Positions 49,002 through 57,462 are shown, counted from the first letter of the stretch. The stretch is DNA of 64,000 nucleotides from JACOTV01 sp964579395 (GCA_964579395.1 CAZOFT010000007.1:1-64000); one strand, 5' to 3'. Translations and numbers: made by a program. Notes: generated by a model not told the origin, from the sequence alone.

Positions 49002-49325
49002 TTACTTAAAGAAATTAAACTCGTTTGCGTCGGTGCCCAAAACAAACATGACGACGCGAACCAGTAAAAATGATACCACAACAAACAGTACGCCAAACAC
49101 CGCGTAAGTAATGGTCTTTCGTGCATCCTCAAGCTTTTTGGGATCGCCTGATGCGGTAATCCAGGTGTAGGCGCCATACAGCATGTAGGCAAAGGCAAAG
49201 AGCCCCGCACCGGCAGTCAGAACGGGGAGAATAAGATTGACGAGTACCGATACATCAGCAAAACGTGCAGTTGGGTTCATTTGAGGGTTGCTGAGATCTA
49301 CCTGTGCCAGAAGTCGTCCGTTCAT
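49002..49325 (-). CDS. TrbC/VirB2-like pilin or two-helix membrane protein, copy 1
   Basis: A 107-residue protein with two membrane helices around YMLYGAYTWITASGDPKKLE followed by DARKTITYAVFGVLF, the pattern of TrbC/VirB2-like proteins. Start ATG 49325 is preferred: a TATACT box (minus strand 49338-49333) lies 7 nt upstream. It is cotranscribed with the similar gene downstream. The two may form a heteromeric pilus or a membrane pore. Confidence 0.7.
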   Translation of the reverse strand: MNGRLLAQVDLSNPQMNPTARFADVSVLVNLILPVLTAGAGLFAFAYMLYGAYTWITASGDPKKLEDARKTITYAVFGVLFVVVSFLLVRVVMFVLGTDANEFNFFK

Positions 49326-49387
49326 GATATCTAGTATACAGGAAGGATTCTGTGTCAAGAACGGGAAAAATCGAGGCAAAAATCATT

Positions 49388-49393
49388 TATAAT
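49388..49393 (+). promoter_or_regulatory. -10 element of uppS
   Basis: A perfect TATAAT, 8 nt before the ATG at 49402: leaderless. Confidence 0.65.
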
Positions 49394-49401
49394 CTGCACA
49401 T

Positions 49402-50082
49402 ATGCCCCATGCATCTATATCACATATTGCGATAATCCCCGACGGCAACCGCCGCTGGGCGCGTGACCATGATTTGCACACATATGAAGGTCATCAAAAA
49501 GGATTTGAGGTCATTTCTGATTTGGGTCGTCACATCAGAGAAATCGGCATCCCGATATTTACCGTGTGGGCCTTTTCCACAGAAAACTGGAAGCGAGATC
49601 CTGCTGAGGTAAAGTACCTGATGCAGATTTATGAGAAGTGGTTTCAGTCCAATTTGGAAACAGCCAAAGAAGAAGAGATCCGCATTGTGCATATCGGTCG
49701 ACGCGATCGTATACCGCAGAGTTTGAAGCAAACGATTGAAATGTGCGAGCAGGAGACTGCATCACACACCCAACATACACTCGTTGTAGCACTTGATTAT
49801 GGCGGGCGTGACGAAGTGGCGCGCGCCGCAGCACGAGCCAAAATGCAGGATGAGGAAGAAGAATCCTTTGCTTCCTATTTGGATACAGCCCAGCTTGAAA
49901 ATCCAAATCCCGACCTGGTTATTCGAACCAGTGGCGAGATGCGCACATCCGGATTTATGATCTGGCAAGCAGCATATGCTGAGTGGATTTTTCGAAAAAA
50001 ACATCTCCCTGATTTTACCCGCGAAGATCTGAATGATTGCATTGCGGAGTTTGAAGAGCGCCAGAGACGCTACGGGAAATGA
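49402..50082 (+). CDS. uppS: Undecaprenyl diphosphate synthase (cis-prenyltransferase)
   Basis: A 226-residue isoprenyl transferase. Asp14 in IIPDGNRRWAR is the essential pyrophosphate/Mg residue. Also present are TVWAFSTENWKR, ALDYGGRDEV and the substrate site PDLVIRTSGEMRTSGFMIWQ with AYAEWIF. It condenses IPP units onto a short allylic diphosphate to make the lipid carrier for wall and glycan synthesis. It uses the product of the upstream mevalonate genes, though it has its own promoter. Confidence 0.96.
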   Translation: MPHASISHIAIIPDGNRRWARDHDLHTYEGHQKGFEVISDLGRHIREIGIPIFTVWAFSTENWKRDPAEVKYLMQIYEKWFQSNLETAKEEEIRIVHIGRRDRIPQSLKQTIEMCEQETASHTQHTLVVALDYGGRDEVARAAARAKMQDEEEESFASYLDTAQLENPNPDLVIRTSGEMRTSGFMIWQAAYAEWIFRKKHLPDFTREDLNDCIAEFEERQRRYGK

Positions 50083-50116
50083 TAGAATAAAAGTGTCGAC
50101 AGTCGTCTGATTTTTT

Positions 50117-51157
50117 ATGTTTGATCCACAGTATCGTATTACCAATAAGATGCTTATGTCGATTGCAAAGATCGAAGCGGCAGAAGAAGTGATTCGCCAG
50201 GCGCCTTTGTTGCCTTTGTGGGAAAAGCAGTTTAAAGAAGATGCGGTGGTGCGCTCTGTCTATCACGGCACACACATTGAGGGCAATCGATTGCAGATGG
50301 ATGAGGCCAAAGATGTACTGATGGGGCGCGAGATTCTTGCGCGGCCTCGCGATATTCAGGAGGTTATCAACTATCGCCGTGTGATGCAGTATATTGACGA
50401 TGAGGCCAAGCGCGGTATGGAACGAATCACCGAACAGGTTGTTTTGAAGCTTCACCGATTAGTCACAGAAAAGATTCTTGATGAGGAAAAGACGGGGCAG
50501 TATCGCAACACGCAAGTTGTCATCAAAAACTCTGAAAACGGTGAGGTCACCTTTCGGCCTCCTCCTCCCCTGGAAGTACCCTATCTGATGCGCGAGTTTT
50601 TGTATTGGGTCAATAAAGAAGACGAAGACATCCATCCGCTGTTGCGAGCGGGCATCGCTCATCACGAGTTTGTGCGCATCCATCCGTTTGTCGATGGTAA
50701 TGGGCGCGTGGGTCGCGGGCTGGCTACGCTGATGCTGTTTATGGGCGGTTATGACATCCGCCGCTTTTTCTCGCTTGAGGAATTTTATGACAAAGATGCA
50801 GCCACGTATTATGAACACTTGCAAAAAGCATCGGCAGGAGACCTAACCAGTTGGCTAGAGTATTTTACTTGGGGAGCATCAGTCGAGTTTGAGCGCGTCA
50901 AAGAGAAAGTGCTTCGTATTTCGCGTGACGCAAAGGCAAAAGAGCGCATCGGCGGTAAGCAGATATTTCTTAATGAGCGACAGATCAAGATTATCGAATA
51001 CATCAATGATGTCGGCTACATTCAAAACAAGATGTTCGGATCCCTGGCTCCTGATGTGTCTGAAGACACGATTCTTCGCGACATCAAAGACCTCATCGAA
51101 CAGGGTCTTATTAAAAAAGTCGGCAGCACAAAAAGCGCCCGCTATGTATTAACATAG
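50117..51157 (+). CDS. Fic-family protein with C-terminal winged helix
   Basis: A 346-residue protein. The Fic core motif HPFVDGNGRVGR (189-200) is complete, with catalytic His189 and the anion loop. An N-terminal helix carries YHGTHIEGNRL with Glu55, corresponding to the inhibitory (S/T)xxxE(G/N) helix of class II Fic proteins. Residues about 285-346 (FLNERQIKIIEYINDVGYI, ISxD-type DTILRDIKDLIEQGLIKKVG) form a winged helix. It probably transfers AMP to a protein and may regulate its own gene. No antitoxin gene is adjacent; inhibition is built in. Confidence 0.93.
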   Translation: MFDPQYRITNKMLMSIAKIEAAEEVIRQAPLLPLWEKQFKEDAVVRSVYHGTHIEGNRLQMDEAKDVLMGREILARPRDIQEVINYRRVMQYIDDEAKRGMERITEQVVLKLHRLVTEKILDEEKTGQYRNTQVVIKNSENGEVTFRPPPPLEVPYLMREFLYWVNKEDEDIHPLLRAGIAHHEFVRIHPFVDGNGRVGRGLATLMLFMGGYDIRRFFSLEEFYDKDAATYYEHLQKASAGDLTSWLEYFTWGASVEFERVKEKVLRISRDAKAKERIGGKQIFLNERQIKIIEYINDVGYIQNKMFGSLAPDVSEDTILRDIKDLIEQGLIKKVGSTKSARYVLT

Positions 51158-51225
51158 TTGTTGGTTGGTAGTTGATGGTTTGTGGTCGAACCATGCTTAT
51201 GAACTCTCAACTAACAACAATCAAC
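51157..51225. repeat. Imperfect 19-bp inverted repeat between the Fic and ligase genes
   Basis: GTTGTTGGTTGGTAGTTGA (51157-51175) and the reverse complement of 51207-51225 match at 16 of 19 positions around a 31-bp loop. It sits in the 81-bp gap directly after the Fic stop. There is no T-run. It may be a transcript-end hairpin or a small mobile palindrome. Confidence 0.6.
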
Positions 51226-51238
51226 TCATAACTCATGT

Positions 51239-53026
51239 ATGTTGTTTTCCCGCCTCGCACACTACTTTGAAACGATAGAAAAAGAATCTTCTCGCTTGGG
51301 TATGACGGAACATTTGTCAGATCTGTTTAAGGAGCTTTCGACCGAGCACGATGAGTTTGCAAAAACCATGTACCTGCTGCAGGGCCGTGTGGCGCCCCAA
51401 TATGTAGCGCTGGAGTTTGGGATGGCCACAAAGCTGGTGGCTCGCGCTGCTGCTTCTTCGATGAATATGGATATTCGAGACTTCCAAAAAGAGCTCGATC
51501 GTCGGGGTGATATCGGGCTCACCGTTGAGCATTTCAAACAACAATACACATCGTTTGAGCAGGAAGACTTGCCGGTGGCGCAGGTATTTGAGCGACTGGA
51601 GCGGTTGGCCAAAGAGTCAGGTGACGGATCGATGGATCGCAAAATGAGCCTTTTGGCGCATCTGATTTCTCAGCTTGATCCGGTCTCTTGCAGATACCTC
51701 GTGCGCATCCCGGCTGGGCAAATGCGCCTGGGATTTTCTGACATGACCGTACTGGATGCGTATTCGTGGATGGTAAGTGGTGACAAAGCACATCGATCTG
51801 CCATAGAAGCAGCCTTTCATGTAAGGCCAGACTTGGGATATATCGGCACCCGGGTCAAAGAAAAAGGAATGAAGGGCTTGGATTCTGTTGCACCGGCTGT
51901 GGGTACCCCGATCCTGATGATGCGCGCGGAGCGGCTATCAAGCGGCGAAGAGATTGTGGGGAAGATCGGCAAGTGTGCCATTGAGCCAAAGTTTGACGGA
52001 TTTCGTATGCAGGTGCATGTAAAGCGTCATGCAAAAAATGACCCCACTATTCATTTGTTTTCACGCAATCTGGAAGATATGACCTACATGTTTCCTGATC
52101 TGGTGGCCGGAGTGCTGAAAGATCTGCAGGCGGATGAGGCGATTTTTGAAGGTGAGGCAATCGGATATGATCCCAAAACAGACAAACTCTTACCCTTTCA
52201 GGAGACCGTGCAGCGTAAGCGCAAATATGACATTGAAGAAAAAGCAGCAGAGATTCCGCTTCGACTGTTTGTGTTTGATGTGCTGTGGGTTGATGGGAAA
52301 AGCTATATCAATGAGTCATTTATCGATCGACGACACGCAGTGCAAAAACTTTTTCCCAAAGCAGGGCATAAGACAGTGCAGGTGGCCACCGAAGAGCTCA
52401 CTGATGATCCGGCCCGTATTGAAGAGATTTTTGACACGGCAATCGGTGAAGGGCTTGAAGGTATTTTGGCAAAAAAACTGGATGGTATATATCAGGCGGG
52501 AGCACGCGGGTATAACTGGATTAAGCTCAAACGCAGTTATTCAAGTAAGATTGACGACACGATTGACTGTGTGGTGATGGGCTATGATTATGGTCAGGGA
52601 AAGCGAACCGATTTTGGGATCGGTGCATTTTTGGTAGGAGTATATGATGAGGCAGAAGACCGCTATGTGTCGGTTTCAAAAATCGGCACCGGCCTCACAG
52701 ATGATGAATGGCGCGAAATGAAAGAGCGCTGTGATACAGTGGGCACAGATCAAAAACCTGCCTTATTTGAGGTGGATTCGGCGATGTCATGTGCAGTGTG
52801 GGTGCAGCCCAAGATAGTGGTTGAAATCAAGGCAGATGAAATTACCCGCTCCGCTATGCATACGGCCGGGCGTATCATGAAGGCCACAAAGTCCGGACAT
52901 GGTCAAACCGTTGATGAGTCGGGGTATGCGCTGCGATTTCCCCGTCTGGTGCGATTTCGCGATGACAAAAAGCCAGAGGATGCCACGTCACTCACCGAGG
53001 TAAAAGCGCTTTATACAGCGCAGTAA
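51239..53026 (+). CDS. lig: ATP-dependent DNA ligase (archaeal/eukaryotic LigI type)
   Basis: A 595-residue ligase. An N-terminal alpha-helical DNA-binding domain (about 1-215) precedes the nucleotidyltransferase core, with motif I EPKFDGFRMQ and adenylated Lys251. Further motifs are HLFSRNLEDMTYMFPDL (III region), IFEGEAIGYD (IIIa/IV), GLEGILAKKLDGIYQAGARG (IV) and YNWIKLKRSYSS (V). An OB fold follows (about 440-590). This is the archaeal replicative-ligase arrangement, not the short LigD type. An NAD-dependent LigA elsewhere in the genome cannot be excluded. Its last 35 bp overlap the convergent GT2 gene. Confidence 0.95.
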   Translation: MLFSRLAHYFETIEKESSRLGMTEHLSDLFKELSTEHDEFAKTMYLLQGRVAPQYVALEFGMATKLVARAAASSMNMDIRDFQKELDRRGDIGLTVEHFKQQYTSFEQEDLPVAQVFERLERLAKESGDGSMDRKMSLLAHLISQLDPVSCRYLVRIPAGQMRLGFSDMTVLDAYSWMVSGDKAHRSAIEAAFHVRPDLGYIGTRVKEKGMKGLDSVAPAVGTPILMMRAERLSSGEEIVGKIGKCAIEPKFDGFRMQVHVKRHAKNDPTIHLFSRNLEDMTYMFPDLVAGVLKDLQADEAIFEGEAIGYDPKTDKLLPFQETVQRKRKYDIEEKAAEIPLRLFVFDVLWVDGKSYINESFIDRRHAVQKLFPKAGHKTVQVATEELTDDPARIEEIFDTAIGEGLEGILAKKLDGIYQAGARGYNWIKLKRSYSSKIDDTIDCVVMGYDYGQGKRTDFGIGAFLVGVYDEAEDRYVSVSKIGTGLTDDEWREMKERCDTVGTDQKPALFEVDSAMSCAVWVQPKIVVEIKADEITRSAMHTAGRIMKATKSGHGQTVDESGYALRFPRLVRFRDDKKPEDATSLTEVKALYTAQ

Positions 53027-53714
53027 AGCGAAGCGGCGTGTTTGGGTCATGTGCTTTCAACGTATACTCAATGCGTCGAGGATAGTCGACAAGAATCTCA
53101 TAGGGATTTCGCTTCAGCCTTCGTGCCGATGTGTGGTTGATGAGGTCATATGCAACGATGGTTGTGTACCCGCCTTCATGTAAGTGATATCCCAAATCTG
53201 CATCTTCGTGAAACCGCTGATTGTCTGTACAGGTGGCGCTTCCGATCTTCTCCCATGCAGTTTTGCGAAGCGCGTGGTTTGGGCCGTAGGTAAGGATATA
53301 CCCGATTGAGTCGTATACGATTTCTGCTGCGCGAATAAGCTGATTGGTGCAGGAGATTGAAAAGTCATAAAATACCGTTGGACCGGTTATTGCATCTACG
53401 CCCACATCAGAAAATCGCTTCTCTATCGTTGCAATCCAATCGGGGGGCGGTCGACAATCGGCATCGGTGCGGGCGATAATATCTCCTTTTGCCGCACTAT
53501 ATCCTGCATTTCTGGCATGGGCCATACCTTGTTGTTTCTCAGTAATCAGACACACATTTTTATATGAAGCAACGATCCTGGCAGTTTGGTCAGTGCTATT
53601 ATTGTCTACAACAATAATCTCATCTGCCGGGCGACTCTGGCGACTCAAAGCATCAAGACAAGCACCAATATAGCGCTCTTCATTGTATGCCGGTATGACA
53701 ACTGATATCTTCAT
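52992..53714 (-). CDS. GT2 glycosyltransferase, tandem copy B
   Basis: A 240-residue family 2 transferase with a GT-A fold: KISVVIPAYNEERYIGACLD, then DEIIVVDNNSTDQT, and RTDADCRPP as the DxD metal/donor motif, with HEDADLGYHLHEGG holding the catalytic base. No membrane helix is evident. It is the last gene of the minus-strand operon (MFS transporter, hydrolase, GT2, GT2) and a close paralogue of copy A, sharing a 69-bp identical tract. ATG 53714 directly precedes the first strand. Confidence 0.92.
   Translation of the reverse strand: MKISVVIPAYNEERYIGACLDALSRQSRPADEIIVVDNNSTDQTARIVASYKNVCLITEKQQGMAHARNAGYSAAKGDIIARTDADCRPPPDWIATIEKRFSDVGVDAITGPTVFYDFSISCTNQLIRAAEIVYDSIGYILTYGPNHALRKTAWEKIGSATCTDNQRFHEDADLGYHLHEGGYTTIVAYDLINHTSARRLKRNPYEILVDYPRRIEYTLKAHDPNTPLRFTALYKALLPR
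53444..53512 (-). repeat. 69-bp tract identical between the two tandem GT2 genes
   Basis: Bases 53444-53512 are identical to 54205-54273 (offset 761), covering the codons for the NAGYSAAKGDIIARTDADCRPP region. Flanking sequence diverges at once on both sides. A second near-identical stretch encodes RPADEIIVVDNN in both genes. Confidence 0.9.
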
Positions 53715-53740
53715 AACATGTTGGTTTGACAGCATTTCTC

Positions 53741-54475
53741 CTAGAAGGTCTGATCTTCAAACAGGCGTTGACGTAGTCGTGCGTTGATGCTGCTTCGCAC
53801 GGAATAATGTTTGCGAATTGTTTTGGCAGCACGCATCGGATATTCGACAAAAAAGGCAAGAGGATCTTTCATGATGCGGCGGCCGGATGTCTTCATAACA
53901 AGAAGCGGGTCATATTTGATGGTGCCGCCTGCTTTATGGATATGAATTGACAAGTCGTAATCTTCGTGCACTTCATTATCGTCAAGACAGACATCTTTTT
54001 TTACTTTATTCCACATATCACGGGTGATCGCTGCGCTGGGGCCATGTAAAAGCGGGTATTCTAAAATACGTCGCATCATGGTTGCATATGAGTCAAACAG
54101 TTGGGATATATTTTGACGCGAAAGTTCATAGTAGCGAAGCGGCCCGGTCACTGCATCAATATCTTCACGGATAAAGTTTTGTTCAATACGACGCAGCCAG
54201 CCACGGGGCGGTCGACAATCGGCATCGGTGCGGGCGATAATATCTCCTTTTGCCGCACTATATCCTGCATTTCGGGCTGGTGTGATGCCCTGAATCGGCT
54301 CGTGAATGATAGTGATTTGCGGGTATTTACTGGCAATGTCGACCGTGGCGTCGGTGCAGTTATTGTCTACGACAATAATCTCATCTGCCGGGCGGGTTTG
54401 GTCCAGGAGGGCGTTGATGCAAGATTCAATATACGCTTCTTCGTTGTGAACCGGTATGACGACTGATACTTTCAT
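53741..54475 (-). CDS. GT2 glycosyltransferase, tandem copy A
   Basis: A 244-residue family 2 transferase: KVSVVIPVHNEEAYIESCIN, DEIIVVDNNCTDAT, RTDADCRPP (donor/metal motif) and VHEDYDLSIHIHKAGG (base region). Like copy B it would add a sugar to a lipid- or protein-linked acceptor at the cytoplasmic face. Its start overlaps the stop of the hydrolase gene by 4 bp (ATGA). Confidence 0.92.
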   Translation of the reverse strand: MKVSVVIPVHNEEAYIESCINALLDQTRPADEIIVVDNNCTDATVDIASKYPQITIIHEPIQGITPARNAGYSAAKGDIIARTDADCRPPRGWLRRIEQNFIREDIDAVTGPLRYYELSRQNISQLFDSYATMMRRILEYPLLHGPSAAITRDMWNKVKKDVCLDDNEVHEDYDLSIHIHKAGGTIKYDPLLVMKTSGRRIMKDPLAFFVEYPMRAAKTIRKHYSVRSSINARLRQRLFEDQTF

Positions 54476-55344
54476 GAATGTAAAAAGGTGTGTGCGGCGC
54501 GTGCAATTTCATCCGCGTTGGTAAAAATAGCCATATGACCACCTTTTTCGATACGTAGTAGTGTAGCACATTGGAAGCGCTTCGCAAAGCTGATTGTGCC
54601 GTTTTTAGGATAATAGATGTCACGGTCGCCCCCGATCACCAGTGTGGGAGTTTGTATAGTTTTGTACAGGTGATCAAAGGGTATTGTGGCAATAGCCATG
54701 CCCAGCTGTGCATAGTAACGCATGCCAACATTGTTTAAGTCTTGCCAGAGACGCAACAGGTCAACATCGTGGATGTATCTTTTTTTTGACATAAGCACGT
54801 CCTGTTTTCGATACCAGGTCGCAGGCCACCAGCGCGTGACAAACGATACTATCCATGAAAATGGTGGGTGACGAAACGGGAGAAGAAGTGGCGGTATGCT
54901 GCTGCCGGTGTTGACGAGAATGAGGTGTGTGTAGTAGGTTGGATACGTGTGAGAAAGAAGCTGTGCGATCATGCCGCCCAGACAGTGTCCCAGCAACACA
55001 ACCTGTGCTGGCGGCGTACCGATCGCACGTTGGATGCTATGCTGAATCGGCTCCAAAAATGCACGCTGGGAAGGGAGAGTTTGGGGATTGTCTGATCGGC
55101 TTGATTTGCCGTGATTTGGGGGGTCTACCAGTAAAAAGGCAGACTCTTCATGGTCAAGTGACTGCAGTTCATTGAGCACCCATTTCCAGGATGCAATAGT
55201 TCCGCCGTTTCCGGGCAGCATCACGTAGATACGCTTGTATTGGCTTGGTGCAATAAGCTTTGCAAAAATACCTTCATGGGTAGTTTCGGTGGTTGTAAAA
55301 CCAGGAAAGTGCGGAAACAGATCATCTTGGCTCATGGTGGTCAT
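54472..55344 (-). CDS. Alpha/beta hydrolase with Cys in the nucleophile position
   Basis: A 290-residue alpha/beta-hydrolase: oxyanion region VMLPGNGGTIASW, then LLVDPPNHGKSSRSD, nucleophile elbow LLGHCLGGMIAQ, acid in VIGGDRDIYYP, and His in IEKGGHMAIF. The nucleophile is Cys121 in place of Ser, as in dienelactone hydrolases and PHA synthases, so an acyltransferase or thioester-type reaction is possible. The start at 55344 overlaps the MFS stop (ATGA), so translation is coupled. Confidence 0.85.
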   Translation of the reverse strand: MTTMSQDDLFPHFPGFTTTETTHEGIFAKLIAPSQYKRIYVMLPGNGGTIASWKWVLNELQSLDHEESAFLLVDPPNHGKSSRSDNPQTLPSQRAFLEPIQHSIQRAIGTPPAQVVLLGHCLGGMIAQLLSHTYPTYYTHLILVNTGSSIPPLLLPFRHPPFSWIVSFVTRWWPATWYRKQDVLMSKKRYIHDVDLLRLWQDLNNVGMRYYAQLGMAIATIPFDHLYKTIQTPTLVIGGDRDIYYPKNGTISFAKRFQCATLLRIEKGGHMAIFTNADEIARAAHTFLHS

Positions 55345-56585
55345 TGGTGGGTCGGCTTGGTGGTGACCAGATATATAAAAGCTGCGCACCCGGAGACGAT
55401 AGCTGCAACAACAATCGGCGCTTCTGCCTGAAGAGATGCTGCCAGAAATCCTGAAGCTAAGGGGGGAATCATTTGTGCTACCGCATACACGCTGGCATTG
55501 AGGCCGAGGATTTTCCCTTGCGAATTATCTCCTGCCTGCATGCTCACTTGTGCCAAAATGCTCATCTGCGCCAATGCAGTGGCCACGGCAAAAAGAGCTG
55601 CCGCAATAAGAAGCATCCACACTTGATGAATGAGAAACAGAGCACCAATCATGATAGTGTAGCCGGTAAGTGACGCGATAATAGTGGTTCGATTATGGAC
55701 GCGGTCTAAAATTGCGCGACTGATCCCGATTTGAGTAATGGCAATCCAGATTCCCACAAATCCAAAAAACTCCCCGATTTGCGATTCAGTAAAGTTGAAG
55801 TTTTTATATAAAAATACGTTGATGAAAGAGGCAAAAAAAGTAAAACTTGCTTGGTACAAAAACCCTACAAGGAAAATAATACGCATTTGTTTGAGTTCGT
55901 ACGCAGAAGAGATATTTGTTAATGACTGCAGCCAGTTAATCTCTTCTTCATGTGGGCGCTTCAGTGTTTCTGGCAAAAAGATGCTTATAGAAAGTGCGCT
56001 GAGTATGCTGAGAATCGTGGCAAACACAAACGGCGTGACAATCGTGAACCAAGGCATAATATGAGGATCAATCAGTTTGCCGCCCAGATAAGGCCCGAGC
56101 ACCATGCCGATTCCGAATCCGGCACCGATGATGCCAAACTGTTTGGCACGTGCGCGTGGTTCGTAGAGGTCTGCCACGATTGCCTGTGTAATTGAGAGGT
56201 TGCCGCCCGATGCTCCCGCCATCGCTTTGGCAATAAACAGAAGCGGCAGCAATTTGTAAGCAAGACCCACCGCAAACAATCCGTTAGATACAGACATCGC
56301 CAGCATGGAGATGGTAAGGAGTTTTTTGCGTCCCATGCGATCAGAAAACTGACCCCAAATCGGCGCCGTAAAAAACTGGAAGAATGGATATACCGCAATA
56401 AGCAGTCCGAACAAAATATAGCCATGCTGCGTTGACATACCCGGCCCAAGCAATGTGTGCGGCGAGGATGGGTTTGTAAAAAGAGCAGGCAGCAAAGGCA
56501 AAACAATCCCAAACCCAATCAGATCAAGCAGGGTAACAAAAAACAGTATCGTGATGGGTTTTATGCGAAAAACATATCGACTCAT
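55341..56585 (-). CDS. MFS transporter (TetA/multidrug-efflux-like)
   Basis: A 414-residue twelve-helix major facilitator. The start PITILFFVTLLDLIGFGIVL and PLLPALF, the loop 2-3 motif A GQFSDRMGRKKLLTIS, and motif C-like GAGFGIGMVLGPYLGG mark the TetA/DHA1 drug:H+ antiporter group. Substrate is unknown; the operon with a hydrolase and two glycosyltransferases suggests export of a glycosylated or acylated small molecule or lipid (inference). A resistance role cannot be concluded. Confidence 0.88.
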   Translation of the reverse strand: MSRYVFRIKPITILFFVTLLDLIGFGIVLPLLPALFTNPSSPHTLLGPGMSTQHGYILFGLLIAVYPFFQFFTAPIWGQFSDRMGRKKLLTISMLAMSVSNGLFAVGLAYKLLPLLFIAKAMAGASGGNLSITQAIVADLYEPRARAKQFGIIGAGFGIGMVLGPYLGGKLIDPHIMPWFTIVTPFVFATILSILSALSISIFLPETLKRPHEEEINWLQSLTNISSAYELKQMRIIFLVGFLYQASFTFFASFINVFLYKNFNFTESQIGEFFGFVGIWIAITQIGISRAILDRVHNRTTIIASLTGYTIMIGALFLIHQVWMLLIAAALFAVATALAQMSILAQVSMQAGDNSQGKILGLNASVYAVAQMIPPLASGFLAASLQAEAPIVVAAIVSGCAAFIYLVTTKPTHQ

Positions 56586-56635
56586 ACAAGGTTACAAAAT
56601 GAATTCCAAATCGGTATACTGATGAATATCCCTAT

Positions 56636-56641
56636 TATACT
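56636..56641 (+). promoter_or_regulatory. -10 element of the third GT2 gene
   Basis: TATACT, 20 nt before the ATG at 56662; another TATACT lies at 56615-56620. Divergent from the MFS operon. Confidence 0.4.
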
Positions 56642-56661
56642 GCTTTTGAGTAGTTTGACCC

Positions 56662-57462
56662 ATGAGATCAAGTGACGAATCAGTGCAAGACATTCGATAC
56701 AGCGTCATCATTCCTGCTCTCAATGAAGAGCAATTTCTTCCGCTTCTTTTGCAAGATCTTTCAGTGCAATCTGATCGCATGTTTGAAGTGATTGTGGCTG
56801 ATGGCGGATCCACCGATAACACGATTGCCGAAACACATCTCTTTGAAGCAGTGTTGCCGCGCTTGAGTATATTGCAGAGCAAGAAGGGAAACGTCGCGCA
56901 TCAGAGAAATTTGGCTGCTGCAAAAGCACGCGGCGAGTACTTGATTTTTCTGGATGCTGATTCGCGTGTGCCGCGCGATTTTATTCACAAAGCACGTCAA
57001 GTCGTTCATTCTCATCCGACCGGTCTCTATCTAACCTATTTTCATCCTGATTCAGACGCTATCGCGCTCAAGCTTTCTTATTGGCTCATGAACTGGTTTG
57101 TGTGTGCAGCTCGCTATTTCCCCCGTTCATTGTCTTCTGTGGGGTCGGTGATGGTGGCCCGCAAAGTCTTTGAAGAAATCGGTGGTTACGATGAATCAAT
57201 CTATATCGGCGAAGACCACAATCTTGTGAATCGTTGTAAGGCAGCGCGTCACAAAGTGTTTTGCAGCAGGCAGTTGCGTGTCACATTTTCACTGCGGCGC
57301 ATAAGACAAGAAGGAATGTTTCGCTCTTTGTATATTCTCTTTTTTGGCATTGGATATGCATTGTTCAAAGGAGATATCAGAAAAAAATACTTCTCGTATG
57401 AAATGGGAGGATCACAGTACGCTACTTCTTCTTCGAAGTCTCATACAAAAAAGAAGAAATGA
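56662..57462 (+). CDS. GT2 glycosyltransferase (third copy, membrane-associated)
   Basis: A 266-residue GT-A enzyme: YSVIIPALNEEQFLPLLLQD, VIVADGGSTDNTI, and FLDADSRVP as the DxD motif, then GGYDESIYIGEDHNLVNRCK with the catalytic acidic pair. A hydrophobic helix near the C-terminus (SLYILFFGIGYALF) suggests membrane association, and the tail is strongly basic (SHTKKKK). It is more distant from the two tandem GT2 genes than they are from each other. Its 3' end overlaps the convergent EEP gene by 41 bp. Confidence 0.9.
   Translation: MRSSDESVQDIRYSVIIPALNEEQFLPLLLQDLSVQSDRMFEVIVADGGSTDNTIAETHLFEAVLPRLSILQSKKGNVAHQRNLAAAKARGEYLIFLDADSRVPRDFIHKARQVVHSHPTGLYLTYFHPDSDAIALKLSYWLMNWFVCAARYFPRSLSSVGSVMVARKVFEEIGGYDESIYIGEDHNLVNRCKAARHKVFCSRQLRVTFSLRRIRQEGMFRSLYILFFGIGYALFKGDIRKKYFSYEMGGSQYATSSSKSHTKKKK

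Noticed and set aside
49333..49358. TTGACA (minus strand 49358-49353) as -35 partner of the TATACT before the TrbC-like gene
   Set aside because: The spacer would be only 14 bp, too short for a normal sigma-70-type promoter; the -10 alone is kept.
55341..56585. Tetracycline-resistance transporter
   Set aside because: Only general DHA1 motifs are visible; the operon context suggests export of a cell product.
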